A stretch of 64,000 nucleotides of DNA from Sporocytophaga sp. (GTDB lineage Bacteria; Bacteroidota; Bacteroidia; Cytophagales; Cytophagaceae): positions 83,455 to 147,454 of the forward strand of contig NZ_JAGHZZ010000012.1 of NCBI RefSeq assembly GCF_017745095.1, written 5' to 3'. A model generated the notes under the pieces. The model saw nothing but the letters and a program-made list of their open reading frames with translations, was not told where the DNA came from and did not search any database. The translations under genes and the position numbers were made by a program. Position 1 is the stretch's first letter; every line of letters begins with the position of its first letter. Positions 1 to 9,058 of the stretch are shown here, one piece after another.

Positions 1-2
1 TA

Positions 3-3000
3 TGTCCTCCAGTATCAGATGACATGGTTGTTACATTTACAACTGTTCCTGTTATAGACGCAGGTCCAGATCAGTTTATTTGTACCAATGACTTACCTAT
101 CAGACTTAATGCAATAGGTTCCAGGTCAACCTGGACAGGTGGTGCAGGTACATTTAGCCCGGATAATAAAACACTGAATGCTATATATACTCCTTCTGCT
201 TCTGAATTGTCAAGCGGAATTGTAAATCTTACAGTAACAACAGATGCAGTAGGATCATGTCCTCCCGTTTCTGATGCAGTCACTTTCAGAATTCCAAAAG
301 GTCCGGAAATAGAAGCTGGACCAGATCAGACAGTTTGTGGTAATTCTCCGAATGTCTCATTAAACGGAAAAGTTGGGAATGCCAAAGGTGCTCTCTGGTC
401 AACGAACGGGACAGGTTCTTTCCTTCCTGACAGAAGCAATCTAACAGCGACTTACGTCCCTTCATCTGCAGATACATCAGCCGGAAGTGTAATACTGACT
501 CTTACCAGTTTAGGTAATGATACTTGTTCACTTGTTTCTGATCGTTTGACAGTCACATTTAAAGATGCGGTAGTGATAGATGCTGGTCCTGAACAAACCT
601 TGTGCGCAAATGTCAGCGGAATTCAATTACACGGTGTTGTGCTTAATGCTTCCGGAGCTACATGGTCTGGAGGTTCAGGATCATATACTCCAAATGCTAC
701 AAGTTTAAATGCTACATATGTACCATCCGTCGCAGAAGTTAACGCCAAAAAGATAGTATTAACACTGACATCTGTGAGTGATGGAATTTGCCCTCCTCTT
801 TCAGATAAAGTAACCTTTATTCTTCAAGATGCTCCTCAGGTAGATGCCGGACCGGATCAGACGATATGTGCGAATACAAGTTCCATCAAATTAGCAGGTA
901 CCTTCTCGAATGCAGGCGGAATTATATGGAAAAGTTCAGGTTCAGGAACCTTTGCTCCTGATGCATCACAAAAAGACGGTAATTATTATGTATCCTCACA
1001 AGACACCGTTATAAAGAAAATCACCCTGACCATTACCACAACCGGCAATGGAGTGTGTAATCCTGCTGAAGATAAGATGACATTGATCATTACTCCTATT
1101 CCTTCAGTAGATGCTGGTCCTGATCAGGAACTTTGTGAAAATGTTACATCTGTAACACTTTCAGGCAAAATAAATGTGGCTACAGGCGGATCATGGACAA
1201 GCACAGGAACTGGCACATTTAGTTCTAATGGAATCAATGCTGTATATAAACCAAGTGCAGCAGATCTAAAAAAGGGTATATTGACATTTACTTTAACATC
1301 AACAGGAAACGGAGCATGTGTCCCTGGAAAAGATGCGATGACTGTCAAATTTACCCCAATGCCAAAGGCAAATGCAGGCAGCGATTTTACAATTTGTGAA
1401 AGCAGTTCCTCAATTACACTTAACGGAACTATTGAATCTGCTACAGGTGGAACCTGGTCCACATCAGGTGATGGAACCTTTGGGGATCGCAATACTGTCA
1501 ATACTACTTACAATTTAGGAGGTGGGGATATTTCTAAAGGTAATGTTTCATTAACTTTAAAAAGTGTAGGAAACGGAGCTTGCCCAGAAGCGGTAAGTTC
1601 AATAAAAGTTAATATTTTATCACTTCCTAAAGTAAATGCCGGACCGGACCAGACAGTCTGTGCCGACGTTTCAGAGGTTAGTTTATCCGGAACGATTACT
1701 AATTATTCTTCTGCGCTCTGGATTTCACAGGGAACAGGGGTTTTCCTGCCTAACAGTTCTGATCTGAATGCGAAATATAAACCATCAGCGGAAGACATTG
1801 CTGCTAAGCAAATCAAAATCACATTAAAAGGTGTAGGTAATGCTCCTTGCGCAACAATTACTGATGAAATGCTGATTAACATTACCCCATTAGTTACTGC
1901 CAATGCCGGACCTGATCAAAAAGTATGTTCTGATGTGACAGGAGTTCAACTTGCAGGAAATGTAACAATAGCGGCAGGACAGCAATGGAGTACAACTGGT
2001 ACAGGAACATTCAGTCCTGATGCCAACGCATTAAATCCAATTTATATTCCTTCAAAAACAGATAAAGAAGCAGGTAAAGTAACATTTAAAATCATTTCCA
2101 CAGGGAATGGAACATGTAATGCTGTTACAGATTTCGCAGATGTATCCTTCACTCCTGCCCCAACAGTTAAAGCCGGGCCAGATCTTGAAATATGCGAAGA
2201 TGCAACCTCAGTCAATCTGGCCGGAGTTGTGACTATTGCAACCGGGGGAACCTGGAGTACTACAGGAGATGGTGGATTTAGCCCAACTGCCAATCAGCTA
2301 AATAACTCTTACCTGATTGGTAATGCTGACAAAACCCCAGGCTCTGTGATTAAACTTATTCTGACAACAACAGGTAATGGACTTTGCCAGCCAGCCAGAG
2401 ATACTCTTAACTTAACAGTAAAGCCTCTATCGATTGTTAATGCAGGTGATGATCAGATTGCCTGTGAAGATGTAGCTGGAATAAACCTTTCCGGAACAGT
2501 GCTTAATGCAGCAGGTGGAATATGGAAAAGCACAGGAATGGGAACATTCTCTCCAAATGCATCTACATTAAATGCTACTTATATTCCTTCAGCTGCGGAA
2601 AGAGCTTCCGGGAAAGTTCAATTAACCTTGACAGCAACCGGTACAGGAGTTTGTAATCCATTATCCGATGTCATGGAAGTTAAGTTTGAAAAAACACCGG
2701 TTGTAAATGCAGGACCAGACATAAATGTTTGTGCAGATATGGGAGAGATTCAGTTATCCGCTACACTAACCAATGCTACCGGGGTGAAATGGAACACCTC
2801 TGGTGATGGTAATTTTTCACCTGATAATATTACCAATAACCCAAGGTATTTGATCGGTTACAATGACAGCATTAACAAAAAAGTAATCATCACTGCTACA
2901 AGTACCGGAAATGGAAATTGTGCTGCTGTTTCAGATCAGATGATTCTTACGATCAGCCCGATTCCTTCTGTTGATGCAGGACCAGATATTGTTGCATGTT

Positions 3001-6000
3001 CTGATGTCACTTCAATACAACTTAACGGAAAAGTTAAAGTAGCATCAGGCGGATATTGGATCTCAACAGGTAGCGGAACCTTCTCTCCTAGTCCGGAAAG
3101 CCCTGTTGTGGAATACATTCCATCTGCAGCAGATAAGCTTACAACAACCTACCTTATATTAATTTCATTAGGACATGGTTCTTGTAACTTCTATTCAGAT
3201 ACATTAGCTCTTAGATTTGATACGAATCCAAAAGTAGATGCAGGTCCGGATCGCACTGTTTGCGAAACGGACCTGCCTATACAGCTGAAAGGATCTGGTA
3301 ATAATGTAACATGGACCTCACCAGTGGGCGGGGGAATATTTCTTCCGGATGCCCACGTACCTAATGGTTCTTATATGCCAACTGCCTCAGAAATTGCAGC
3401 TAAAACAGTTACTCTGACAATCTCAAGTCCGGCATCAGGTATGTGCCCTGCTACCTCTGATCAGGTAACATTCACTATAACACCAGGTCCGGTTGTTGAT
3501 GCAGGTTCAATAAAAAGTATCTGTAATACAATGACCTCAATAGCGCTGGCCGGAAATGTAGCAAATGGTAATGTAATATGGTCAACTACTGGTAAAGGTA
3601 CTTTCCAAAACGCAAGCGCAGCCACTACTACATACAACATCGATGCAGATGATAAACTTGCCGGAGTTGTAACCCTGATTCTAAGCTCAGATGGCAACGG
3701 AGTTTGTAATCCAATCGGAGACACTCTGAATTTGACATTTGATCCGGAAGCAATAGCAGATGCAGGATTTAATCAATCGCTTTGTGCAGACGTTGCTGCA
3801 TTCCAATTATCAGGTACGGCTAAAAATTATTCTTCTATTCAATGGTCAACAACAGGTTCTGGAGGCTTAAATAATGCAACTACCTTGACACCTGATTATA
3901 CACCATCAGTAGCGGAAAGAAATAATCATAGTACAGTTAAAGTTACCATGAAGGTGAACGGATTAGGCAATTGCCCTCCTGTAACCAAAGATGTGTTGCT
4001 ATCTTTAACTCCAGCTCCTACAGCTAATCCTGGAACTGACACTATAGTTTGTTCCAACTCGCAAGCTATCCCATTGAAAGCAACAATTACCATTGCAGGA
4101 GGAGCTGTATGGTCTACTTCCGGTACAGGAACATTTGCACCTGGAGCACAAAGTCTGAATGCATCTTATATTCCTTCTGACAATGATAAATCAACCACAG
4201 TTACTTTAACATTGAAAACAACGGACAATGGAACTTGTGGGCAAGTTACCAAAGATAAAAAGATAGATTTTGTTAAAATGCCAGAAGCTGATGCAGGACC
4301 TGACGACACCATTTGCGTTAATGCTACCAGCGGCATTGCATTAAACGGTATTGTAAAATCAATAACAGGTTCAGGTGTTTGGTCAGCAATGGGAACCGGT
4401 ACATTTAGTGCTCCGGCGACAACTCTAATAAATACCTATTCTCCATCAAATGGAGAAAAACAAGCTGGAAATTTTATATTAGCTCTTAAAACCACCGGTA
4501 ACTCTGTATGCCCGGAAGTCACTGATTATAAATCTGTAACCATTCAATATTTACCAGAAGCAAATGCAGGGCTTGATCAAAATGTCTGTGCAGATATTCC
4601 TGGTATTAAACTTAATGGATCATTGACAAGAGCACTAACTGGAGAATGGACAACAAACGGAGATGGAACATTTTCTCCTGACAAGTTCACTCTGAATGCC
4701 TCTTATATACCTGGAGCTATTGACAGAACGAAAACTGGAATCATCTTATCTTTAGCTACAAAGGACAATGGGAAATGCGCCCCATCTACTGATCCGCTTA
4801 ACATCTCATTTATCCCATTGCCTGATGGAAATGCAGGTAACGATACGACAGTTTGCGAGGATGCTGCAGTTGTGACTCTTAACGGAACAGTTACCAATTC
4901 CTCCGGTGTTATCTGGACTTCAGACGGATCCGGAAAATTCAGTCCATCTGCTTCTTCACTGATAACAACTTATATCCCTGGCCTAAGTGATATCAAAGCC
5001 GGAGGAGTAACCTTAAGATTGAAAGTTAACGGAATGTCTCAGTGTGGAGGTGTAACCAAGCTTAAACAAGTAACTATTAATCCTAAACCTACAGTATATG
5101 CAGGCCCGGACTTAAAAGTCTGTGAAGAAACAGAAGAAATCAAAGTTGCAGGTTCTGCTACCAATTATACTTCCGTTAACTGGACAAGTTCAGGTATAGG
5201 AAATTTTGGAAACGGAAACGTGCTTTCTACCATTTACAAGACCGATCCTACAGATTTTGATGCACAAGCCATAAACTTGATACTAGAAGTACAGGGCAAA
5301 CCGGGTTGTAAGCCCGTTCAAGATCAATTAACCATCCAGTTTGTTCCTAAACCGGAAGTTATTGCAGGTCCTTCACAAAACTTCTGTTTTGATGCTCCTG
5401 AAATTGTACTAACAGGAAAGGTAGTAAATGCAGCCAATACAGAATGGGTAAGTTCAGGTTCCGGAATTTTCTTACCTGGAAGAACAAGTCTGAACACGAA
5501 GTATATTCCGTCTCTGGAAGACCGTATCTCAGGTTCTGTTAAACTTTCTATTAGAAATACTGATGTTCCGTTATGTAAGGCGGATGAAGACACCCTCGAA
5601 ATCACATTTATACCAAAACCGGTTGCTGACCCAGGACCAGCTATTATCTGTGATATTTCAAATGGAGCAAAACTAAACGGAAAATTCCAGAATGCAACCG
5701 GAGTTTTCTGGACATCAGAAGGAACTGGAACATTCTCTCCGGATCCTAAAGACCCAGGGGCAACATATTATCCTTCATTACAGGATAAACAAAAAGGATC
5801 AATACATCTGAATCTGACAACTACAGGTAATGGAGTTTGTAATGAAACAGTTGGTATAACGACACTCATTATAGAGCCAAGACCAACAGCAGATGCAGGA
5901 AAGGACCTTGATGTTTGTATGTCAAGCACTCCAACGATTACAGCAAACCTAACAGGTGATGTATCTTATGAGTGGTACAATCTGAATGGAGTATTAATGG

Positions 6001-7334
6001 GATCAGGAGCAAACATAATGCTTCCAAACCTTGATCGCGATACAACACTAGTATTAAGAGTATTCGACAGCAGGCCATGTGATCAGTTTGATACAGTTAC
6101 AGTAAGAGTATTTAATCCTCCTACTATTGGAATGCCGGCTGATACATGTTTTGATCAACCCCTGTATGTTGCTGCTAAATTAAGAGATATTCCTCTCGTT
6201 ACCGGTCAATATATCTGGTCGCAAGATGGCAAACTTATGCCAAATCAGGTATTACCAATCCTTAGCGTACCAAGACCTGGAGAATACACAGTAACATATG
6301 CTTTTGGTAATTGCTCTGTTTCTAAGAAAATCAAAATTAATCCATTACCAGTGTTAATGGGTTCAGATAAGATAGCCTGTGAAAATCGAAGTACAGTTCT
6401 AAGCATTACTTCTACCCTGCCTTCATCTAATTATCAATGGTCAGGACCAGGGGTTAATGCAACAACCACCGGAGGCAATCTTGGAATAATTGTACCTTTA
6501 GATACCAATTTCTATCAAGTAAGTGTCACGACAAATGATGGATGCAAAGCAAGTCATGACATAAGAGTTATTGGAGTACCATCACCAATATTCAGCATAA
6601 AAGACTCTGCTTTCTGCGCAAATAAAACAGCAATGTTTATTGCGAGACCTACCAATATCAGTAATATTGAATCTCTGCCTGTAACTTACGAGTGGATGAA
6701 AAACGGAGTATCCATGAATAACAGTAATGATTCACTTCTAATTAGTTCTGAAGGTGCATATGCTGTAAAAGTTACAATTGGAGAGTGTGATACATTGTTG
6801 ACAACAAAGATCAAGTTAAATGAAGTACCAAATCCAAGGTTACCAAAAGAACTTGATTTGTGTATGGAAAATAAAGAAGTAATCAAACTGGATGCTGGAC
6901 CTGGATTGATTTATAAATGGAGCGGCGATGCTCAGGTTAATAATGATACAACAAGAATACTGTTTGCTACAGATTCAGGATTTTATAAAGTACGTGTGAT
7001 TAATCAGTACCAGTGTGAAAAAGAGGATTCTACAACTATCAAAGATATTTGTCCTCCAAGATTATATGTTCCAACCGGACTTGATCCAACTACTGAAGGA
7101 AAATCAACTTTAGATATCTTTGGTAAGTATTACACCAACTTCCAGATTACAATATTTAACCGCTGGGGAGAAGTAATCTTTATGTCAAATGATCCGAAAG
7201 CGGTGTGGGACGGAACCTACAGAGGTGAAGTGATGCCAATAGGAGTTTATAACTACATTGTAACATATGAAGGTCTGAATGAAAAATACAAAGGCCCATA
7301 CAAAGTAAAAGGCGCAGTTACAGTGGTTAGATAA
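3..7334 (+). CDS. Giant tandem PKD/Ig-like repeat surface protein with T9SS type-B sorting domain (5' partial)
   Basis: The reading frame is open to the left edge: codons before the first ATG at 24 read CPPVSDD, matching the end of a repeat, so the true start lies outside the window. About 2440 residues are visible. Roughly 23 repeats of about 84 residues each begin with a motif like VDAGPDQTVC, continue through a WSSTGTGTF-like strand and a YIPSAAD-like turn, and end GNGVCNPVSD. Two Cys per repeat are well placed for a disulfide within each domain. After about residue 1950 the repeats degenerate into other Ig-like domains. The last 90 or so residues (IFNRWGEVIF, WDGTYRGEVMPIGVYNY, ending GAVTVVR) are the gliding-motility-associated CHU_C-like type-B sorting domain. 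By family knowledge this means export by the type IX system and attachment at the cell surface. The role is probably adhesion or gliding; the ligand is unknown. Confidence 0.93.
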   Translation, partial: CPPVSDDMVVTFTTVPVIDAGPDQFICTNDLPIRLNAIGSRSTWTGGAGTFSPDNKTLNAIYTPSASELSSGIVNLTVTTDAVGSCPPVSDAVTFRIPKGPEIEAGPDQTVCGNSPNVSLNGKVGNAKGALWSTNGTGSFLPDRSNLTATYVPSSADTSAGSVILTLTSLGNDTCSLVSDRLTVTFKDAVVIDAGPEQTLCANVSGIQLHGVVLNASGATWSGGSGSYTPNATSLNATYVPSVAEVNAKKIVLTLTSVSDGICPPLSDKVTFILQDAPQVDAGPDQTICANTSSIKLAGTFSNAGGIIWKSSGSGTFAPDASQKDGNYYVSSQDTVIKKITLTITTTGNGVCNPAEDKMTLIITPIPSVDAGPDQELCENVTSVTLSGKINVATGGSWTSTGTGTFSSNGINAVYKPSAADLKKGILTFTLTSTGNGACVPGKDAMTVKFTPMPKANAGSDFTICESSSSITLNGTIESATGGTWSTSGDGTFGDRNTVNTTYNLGGGDISKGNVSLTLKSVGNGACPEAVSSIKVNILSLPKVNAGPDQTVCADVSEVSLSGTITNYSSALWISQGTGVFLPNSSDLNAKYKPSAEDIAAKQIKITLKGVGNAPCATITDEMLINITPLVTANAGPDQKVCSDVTGVQLAGNVTIAAGQQWSTTGTGTFSPDANALNPIYIPSKTDKEAGKVTFKIISTGNGTCNAVTDFADVSFTPAPTVKAGPDLEICEDATSVNLAGVVTIATGGTWSTTGDGGFSPTANQLNNSYLIGNADKTPGSVIKLILTTTGNGLCQPARDTLNLTVKPLSIVNAGDDQIACEDVAGINLSGTVLNAAGGIWKSTGMGTFSPNASTLNATYIPSAAERASGKVQLTLTATGTGVCNPLSDVMEVKFEKTPVVNAGPDINVCADMGEIQLSATLTNATGVKWNTSGDGNFSPDNITNNPRYLIGYNDSINKKVIITATSTGNGNCAAVSDQMILTISPIPSVDAGPDIVACSDVTSIQLNGKVKVASGGYWISTGSGTFSPSPESPVVEYIPSAADKLTTTYLILISLGHGSCNFYSDTLALRFDTNPKVDAGPDRTVCETDLPIQLKGSGNNVTWTSPVGGGIFLPDAHVPNGSYMPTASEIAAKTVTLTISSPASGMCPATSDQVTFTITPGPVVDAGSIKSICNTMTSIALAGNVANGNVIWSTTGKGTFQNASAATTTYNIDADDKLAGVVTLILSSDGNGVCNPIGDTLNLTFDPEAIADAGFNQSLCADVAAFQLSGTAKNYSSIQWSTTGSGGLNNATTLTPDYTPSVAERNNHSTVKVTMKVNGLGNCPPVTKDVLLSLTPAPTANPGTDTIVCSNSQAIPLKATITIAGGAVWSTSGTGTFAPGAQSLNASYIPSDNDKSTTVTLTLKTTDNGTCGQVTKDKKIDFVKMPEADAGPDDTICVNATSGIALNGIVKSITGSGVWSAMGTGTFSAPATTLINTYSPSNGEKQAGNFILALKTTGNSVCPEVTDYKSVTIQYLPEANAGLDQNVCADIPGIKLNGSLTRALTGEWTTNGDGTFSPDKFTLNASYIPGAIDRTKTGIILSLATKDNGKCAPSTDPLNISFIPLPDGNAGNDTTVCEDAAVVTLNGTVTNSSGVIWTSDGSGKFSPSASSLITTYIPGLSDIKAGGVTLRLKVNGMSQCGGVTKLKQVTINPKPTVYAGPDLKVCEETEEIKVAGSATNYTSVNWTSSGIGNFGNGNVLSTIYKTDPTDFDAQAINLILEVQGKPGCKPVQDQLTIQFVPKPEVIAGPSQNFCFDAPEIVLTGKVVNAANTEWVSSGSGIFLPGRTSLNTKYIPSLEDRISGSVKLSIRNTDVPLCKADEDTLEITFIPKPVADPGPAIICDISNGAKLNGKFQNATGVFWTSEGTGTFSPDPKDPGATYYPSLQDKQKGSIHLNLTTTGNGVCNETVGITTLIIEPRPTADAGKDLDVCMSSTPTITANLTGDVSYEWYNLNGVLMGSGANIMLPNLDRDTTLVLRVFDSRPCDQFDTVTVRVFNPPTIGMPADTCFDQPLYVAAKLRDIPLVTGQYIWSQDGKLMPNQVLPILSVPRPGEYTVTYAFGNCSVSKKIKINPLPVLMGSDKIACENRSTVLSITSTLPSSNYQWSGPGVNATTTGGNLGIIVPLDTNFYQVSVTTNDGCKASHDIRVIGVPSPIFSIKDSAFCANKTAMFIARPTNISNIESLPVTYEWMKNGVSMNNSNDSLLISSEGAYAVKVTIGECDTLLTTKIKLNEVPNPRLPKELDLCMENKEVIKLDAGPGLIYKWSGDAQVNNDTTRILFATDSGFYKVRVINQYQCEKEDSTTIKDICPPRLYVPTGLDPTTEGKSTLDIFGKYYTNFQITIFNRWGEVIFMSNDPKAVWDGTYRGEVMPIGVYNYIVTYEGLNEKYKGPYKVKGAVTVVR

Positions 7335-7356
7335 CCGGAACATACTGACCAATAAT

Positions 7357-7389
7357 AAAAAAGACTGCATTCTCCGTGCAGTCTTTTTT
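7357..7389 (+). terminator. Rho-independent terminator after the giant surface protein
   Basis: A perfect 13-bp inverted repeat (arms 7357-7369 and 7377-7389, core AGACTGCA / TGCAGTCT) with a 7-nt loop lies 23 bp after the stop codon. It ends in a T run on the plus strand and starts with an A run, so it could work in both directions. Confidence 0.9.
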
Positions 7390-7469
7390 TGTGCGTAAAA
7401 AAACATTTTAACTTCTTAAAAATTTTTAATAGGTTTAACAGTTATAAAGAGATAAAACAGTCTCAGGCT

Positions 7470-8174
7470 TTGAAATTAGTTCGTTTATTAATTTTTATCC
7501 TTTTCTTTTCAGGACTTCGGGAAGGTTTTTGTCAAAACCAGGGAGATTACCTCATCAATGGCCGCTTGGTAGACAGCGTTGATTCAAAGGGTATTTCAGA
7601 TGCCCTTATAATTAATAAAAGTACAAACAAGGTCGAAATTTCTGATAAAAGTGGGTACTTCTATTTTAATGCCTCTCTCAACGATACCATCGTTATTTAC
7701 ATTCTTGGGTATCGTACCAAAATATTTCCATTGAATAAGGAAATGACCACCAGGCAAATGAATGCCATTAGACTTGCACCCGATATTGAACTATTAAAGA
7801 GTGTGGAAGTAATAGGGAAAAGCGAGCCTCGGCAGAAATATAGATATCCGAATAACCAGGAGCCCGCCACCATTATGAACCCTATTACCTTTTTATATGA
7901 ACGGTATAGCAAAAGGTATCAGCAATATGAAAAGGTAGCAGAGCTTCAAAAAGCCAAATACTACGAACAACTCAAAGAATATCGTCTTAACCGGTTATTT
8001 ATCATGGATGTTACCGGAGTTAAAGAAGAAGATGTTGACGATTTTATAAGTAAATGTAATTTCGGAAGAGAGTTTATCGAAACCGCCTCTGATTATGAAC
8101 TGATTGTGATGATCAGAAAAAATTATGACTGGTATAAAAAAACCAAATCAGGAAATAAGAAGGGGAAATATTAA
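7470..8174 (+). CDS. Secreted protein with carboxypeptidase-regulatory-like (CarboxypepD_reg) domain
   Basis: The frame is open from 7389 but has no ATG upstream of a clear signal peptide (KLVRLLIFILFFSGL, cleavage probably after FCQ). TTG at 7470 places that signal peptide at the N-terminus, whereas TTG at 7389 would lie inside the terminator, so 7470 is preferred. The mature N-terminal part (YLINGRLVDSVDSKGISDA, SGYFYFNA, YILGYRTK) resembles the beta-sandwich carboxypeptidase-regulatory-like domain common in Bacteroidota outer-membrane proteins. The C-terminal half is charged and Lys/Tyr-rich with no motif I recognise. It probably acts in the periplasm or at the outer membrane. The specific function is unknown and the start is uncertain. 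Confidence 0.75.
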   Translation: MKLVRLLIFILFFSGLREGFCQNQGDYLINGRLVDSVDSKGISDALIINKSTNKVEISDKSGYFYFNASLNDTIVIYILGYRTKIFPLNKEMTTRQMNAIRLAPDIELLKSVEVIGKSEPRQKYRYPNNQEPATIMNPITFLYERYSKRYQQYEKVAELQKAKYYEQLKEYRLNRLFIMDVTGVKEEDVDDFISKCNFGREFIETASDYELIVMIRKNYDWYKKTKSGNKKGKY

Positions 8175-8202
8175 AATAGAAGTTTGCATATATCGAAACA
8201 TT

Positions 8203-8214
8203 TAAATATATTTA
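8203..8214. promoter_or_regulatory. AT-rich 12-bp palindrome upstream of the ArsR-type gene
   Basis: TAAATATATTTA is a perfect palindrome 17 bp before the regulator start codon. A related palindrome lies upstream of trxA. ArsR-family proteins usually repress from AT-rich dyads overlapping their own promoter, so this is a candidate autoregulatory operator. AT-rich palindromes also arise by chance in a low-GC genome. Confidence 0.35.
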
Positions 8215-8231
8215 TATAACAATTAGTCAGA

Positions 8232-8525
8232 ATGGCAATTAAACCGGAAGATCGCATAAAACAGATTGAAAAAATGGCCAAAGCCCTGGGTGACAAAAAC
8301 AGACTTGTTATCCTACAGACAATTGCAGAAAAAGGATGTGTGAATTGTACCGAATTTACTGAAGTCATAAACCTGGCTCAGCCATCAGTCTCTCATCACA
8401 TCAAAATTCTAGTGGATTCCGGTCTGATAAACTCTGACAAAGAAGGTCGATTTGTTAAATTATGTATCAACAGAGAAAACATCGAAGAATTCAATGCTTT
8501 TTTAAACGATATTAACAAATTCTGA
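8232..8525 (+). CDS. ArsR/SmtB-family winged-helix transcriptional regulator
   Basis: This 97-residue protein is the usual size for the family. It has the typical N-terminal helix (KQIEKMAKALGDKNRLVIL), a recognition-helix region (LAQPSVSHHIKILVDSGL) and a wing (INSDKEGRFVKLCIN). Cys residues form a CVNC pair at about residues 36-39 next to the DNA-binding helices, with a third Cys near residue 77. This suggests thiol- or metal-based sensing, but no classical CxC metal-site motif is obvious. The gene lies 66 bp upstream of trxA on the same strand, and AT palindromes precede both genes, so it may control itself and thioredoxin. Family assignment is secure; the signal is unknown. Confidence 0.9.
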   Translation: MAIKPEDRIKQIEKMAKALGDKNRLVILQTIAEKGCVNCTEFTEVINLAQPSVSHHIKILVDSGLINSDKEGRFVKLCINRENIEEFNAFLNDINKF

Positions 8526-8549
8526 CTTTTTTTGATTTGTCATATTGAT

Positions 8550-8561
8550 ATATTTAAATAT
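8550..8561. promoter_or_regulatory. AT-rich 12-bp palindrome upstream of trxA
   Basis: ATATTTAAATAT is a perfect palindrome about 30 bp before the trxA start. It shares the ATTTAAATAT core with the sequence upstream of the neighbouring ArsR-type gene. It is a candidate operator for that regulator, inferred from position and symmetry only. Confidence 0.35.
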
Positions 8562-8591
8562 TTAGAACATTCAATTTAAACAATTAAACTT

Positions 8592-8927
8592 ATGGAAAAC
8601 GGAACTAAATACCTCGAATTGACAGATGGAAATTTCGATACCGAAGTAATACAAACATCTACTCCAGTGCTTGTTGATTTTAGTGCAGAATGGTGTGGAC
8701 CTTGTAAAATGATGGGGCCGGTTATTGAAGACTTAGCAAACGAATATGCTGGAAAAGCAAAAATTACTAAAATTGATGTAGATGTGAATCCTCAAACTAC
8801 ATCAAAATACGGAGTTCGTAGTCTTCCTACCCTTTTAATTTTTAAAGATGGTAATGTAGTAGATAAAATTATCGGGGCGGTTCCTAAAAGAGTTATTACC
8901 GAAAAATTAAGCGCATACCTAAATTAA
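8592..8927 (+). CDS. trxA: Thioredoxin
   Basis: This is a 111-residue single-domain thioredoxin of normal length. The active site WCGPCK is at about residues 37-42, followed by the conserved PTLLIFKDG strand with the cis-Pro (about residue 80) and a terminal amphipathic helix. It is a cytoplasmic dithiol reductant for ribonucleotide reductase, peroxiredoxins and similar partners. There is no signal peptide or extra domain. It follows a Cys-containing ArsR-type regulator, which hints at redox-linked control, and is followed by a long hairpin that probably ends or protects the transcript. Confidence 0.97.
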   Translation: MENGTKYLELTDGNFDTEVIQTSTPVLVDFSAEWCGPCKMMGPVIEDLANEYAGKAKITKIDVDVNPQTTSKYGVRSLPTLLIFKDGNVVDKIIGAVPKRVITEKLSAYLN

Positions 8928-8932
8928 GAAAA

Positions 8933-8990
8933 CAGCAACAGTTTTGAGCAAGAGTTTATCCTTTGTTGCTCTTGCTCAAAACTCTTGCTG
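8933..8990 (+). terminator. Long 22-bp stem-loop downstream of trxA
   Basis: Arms 8933-8954 and 8969-8990 are complementary over 22 bp with one mismatch, around a 14-nt loop. The stem begins 5 bp after the trxA stop codon. No clear T tract follows, so it may act as a terminator, as a 3'-end stabiliser, or both. Confidence 0.6.
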
Positions 8991-9058
8991 ATTAAACCAA
9001 CCTCACTCCCCTTATGTTATCCTTTTAGGGAAATGCTTATAAAGCCAAAGGAAGGATT

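Noticed and set aside
1124..3724. Several minus-strand frames inside the giant surface protein gene
   Set aside because: They recur in phase with the repeats and have low-complexity translations, as expected for shadows of a repetitive gene.
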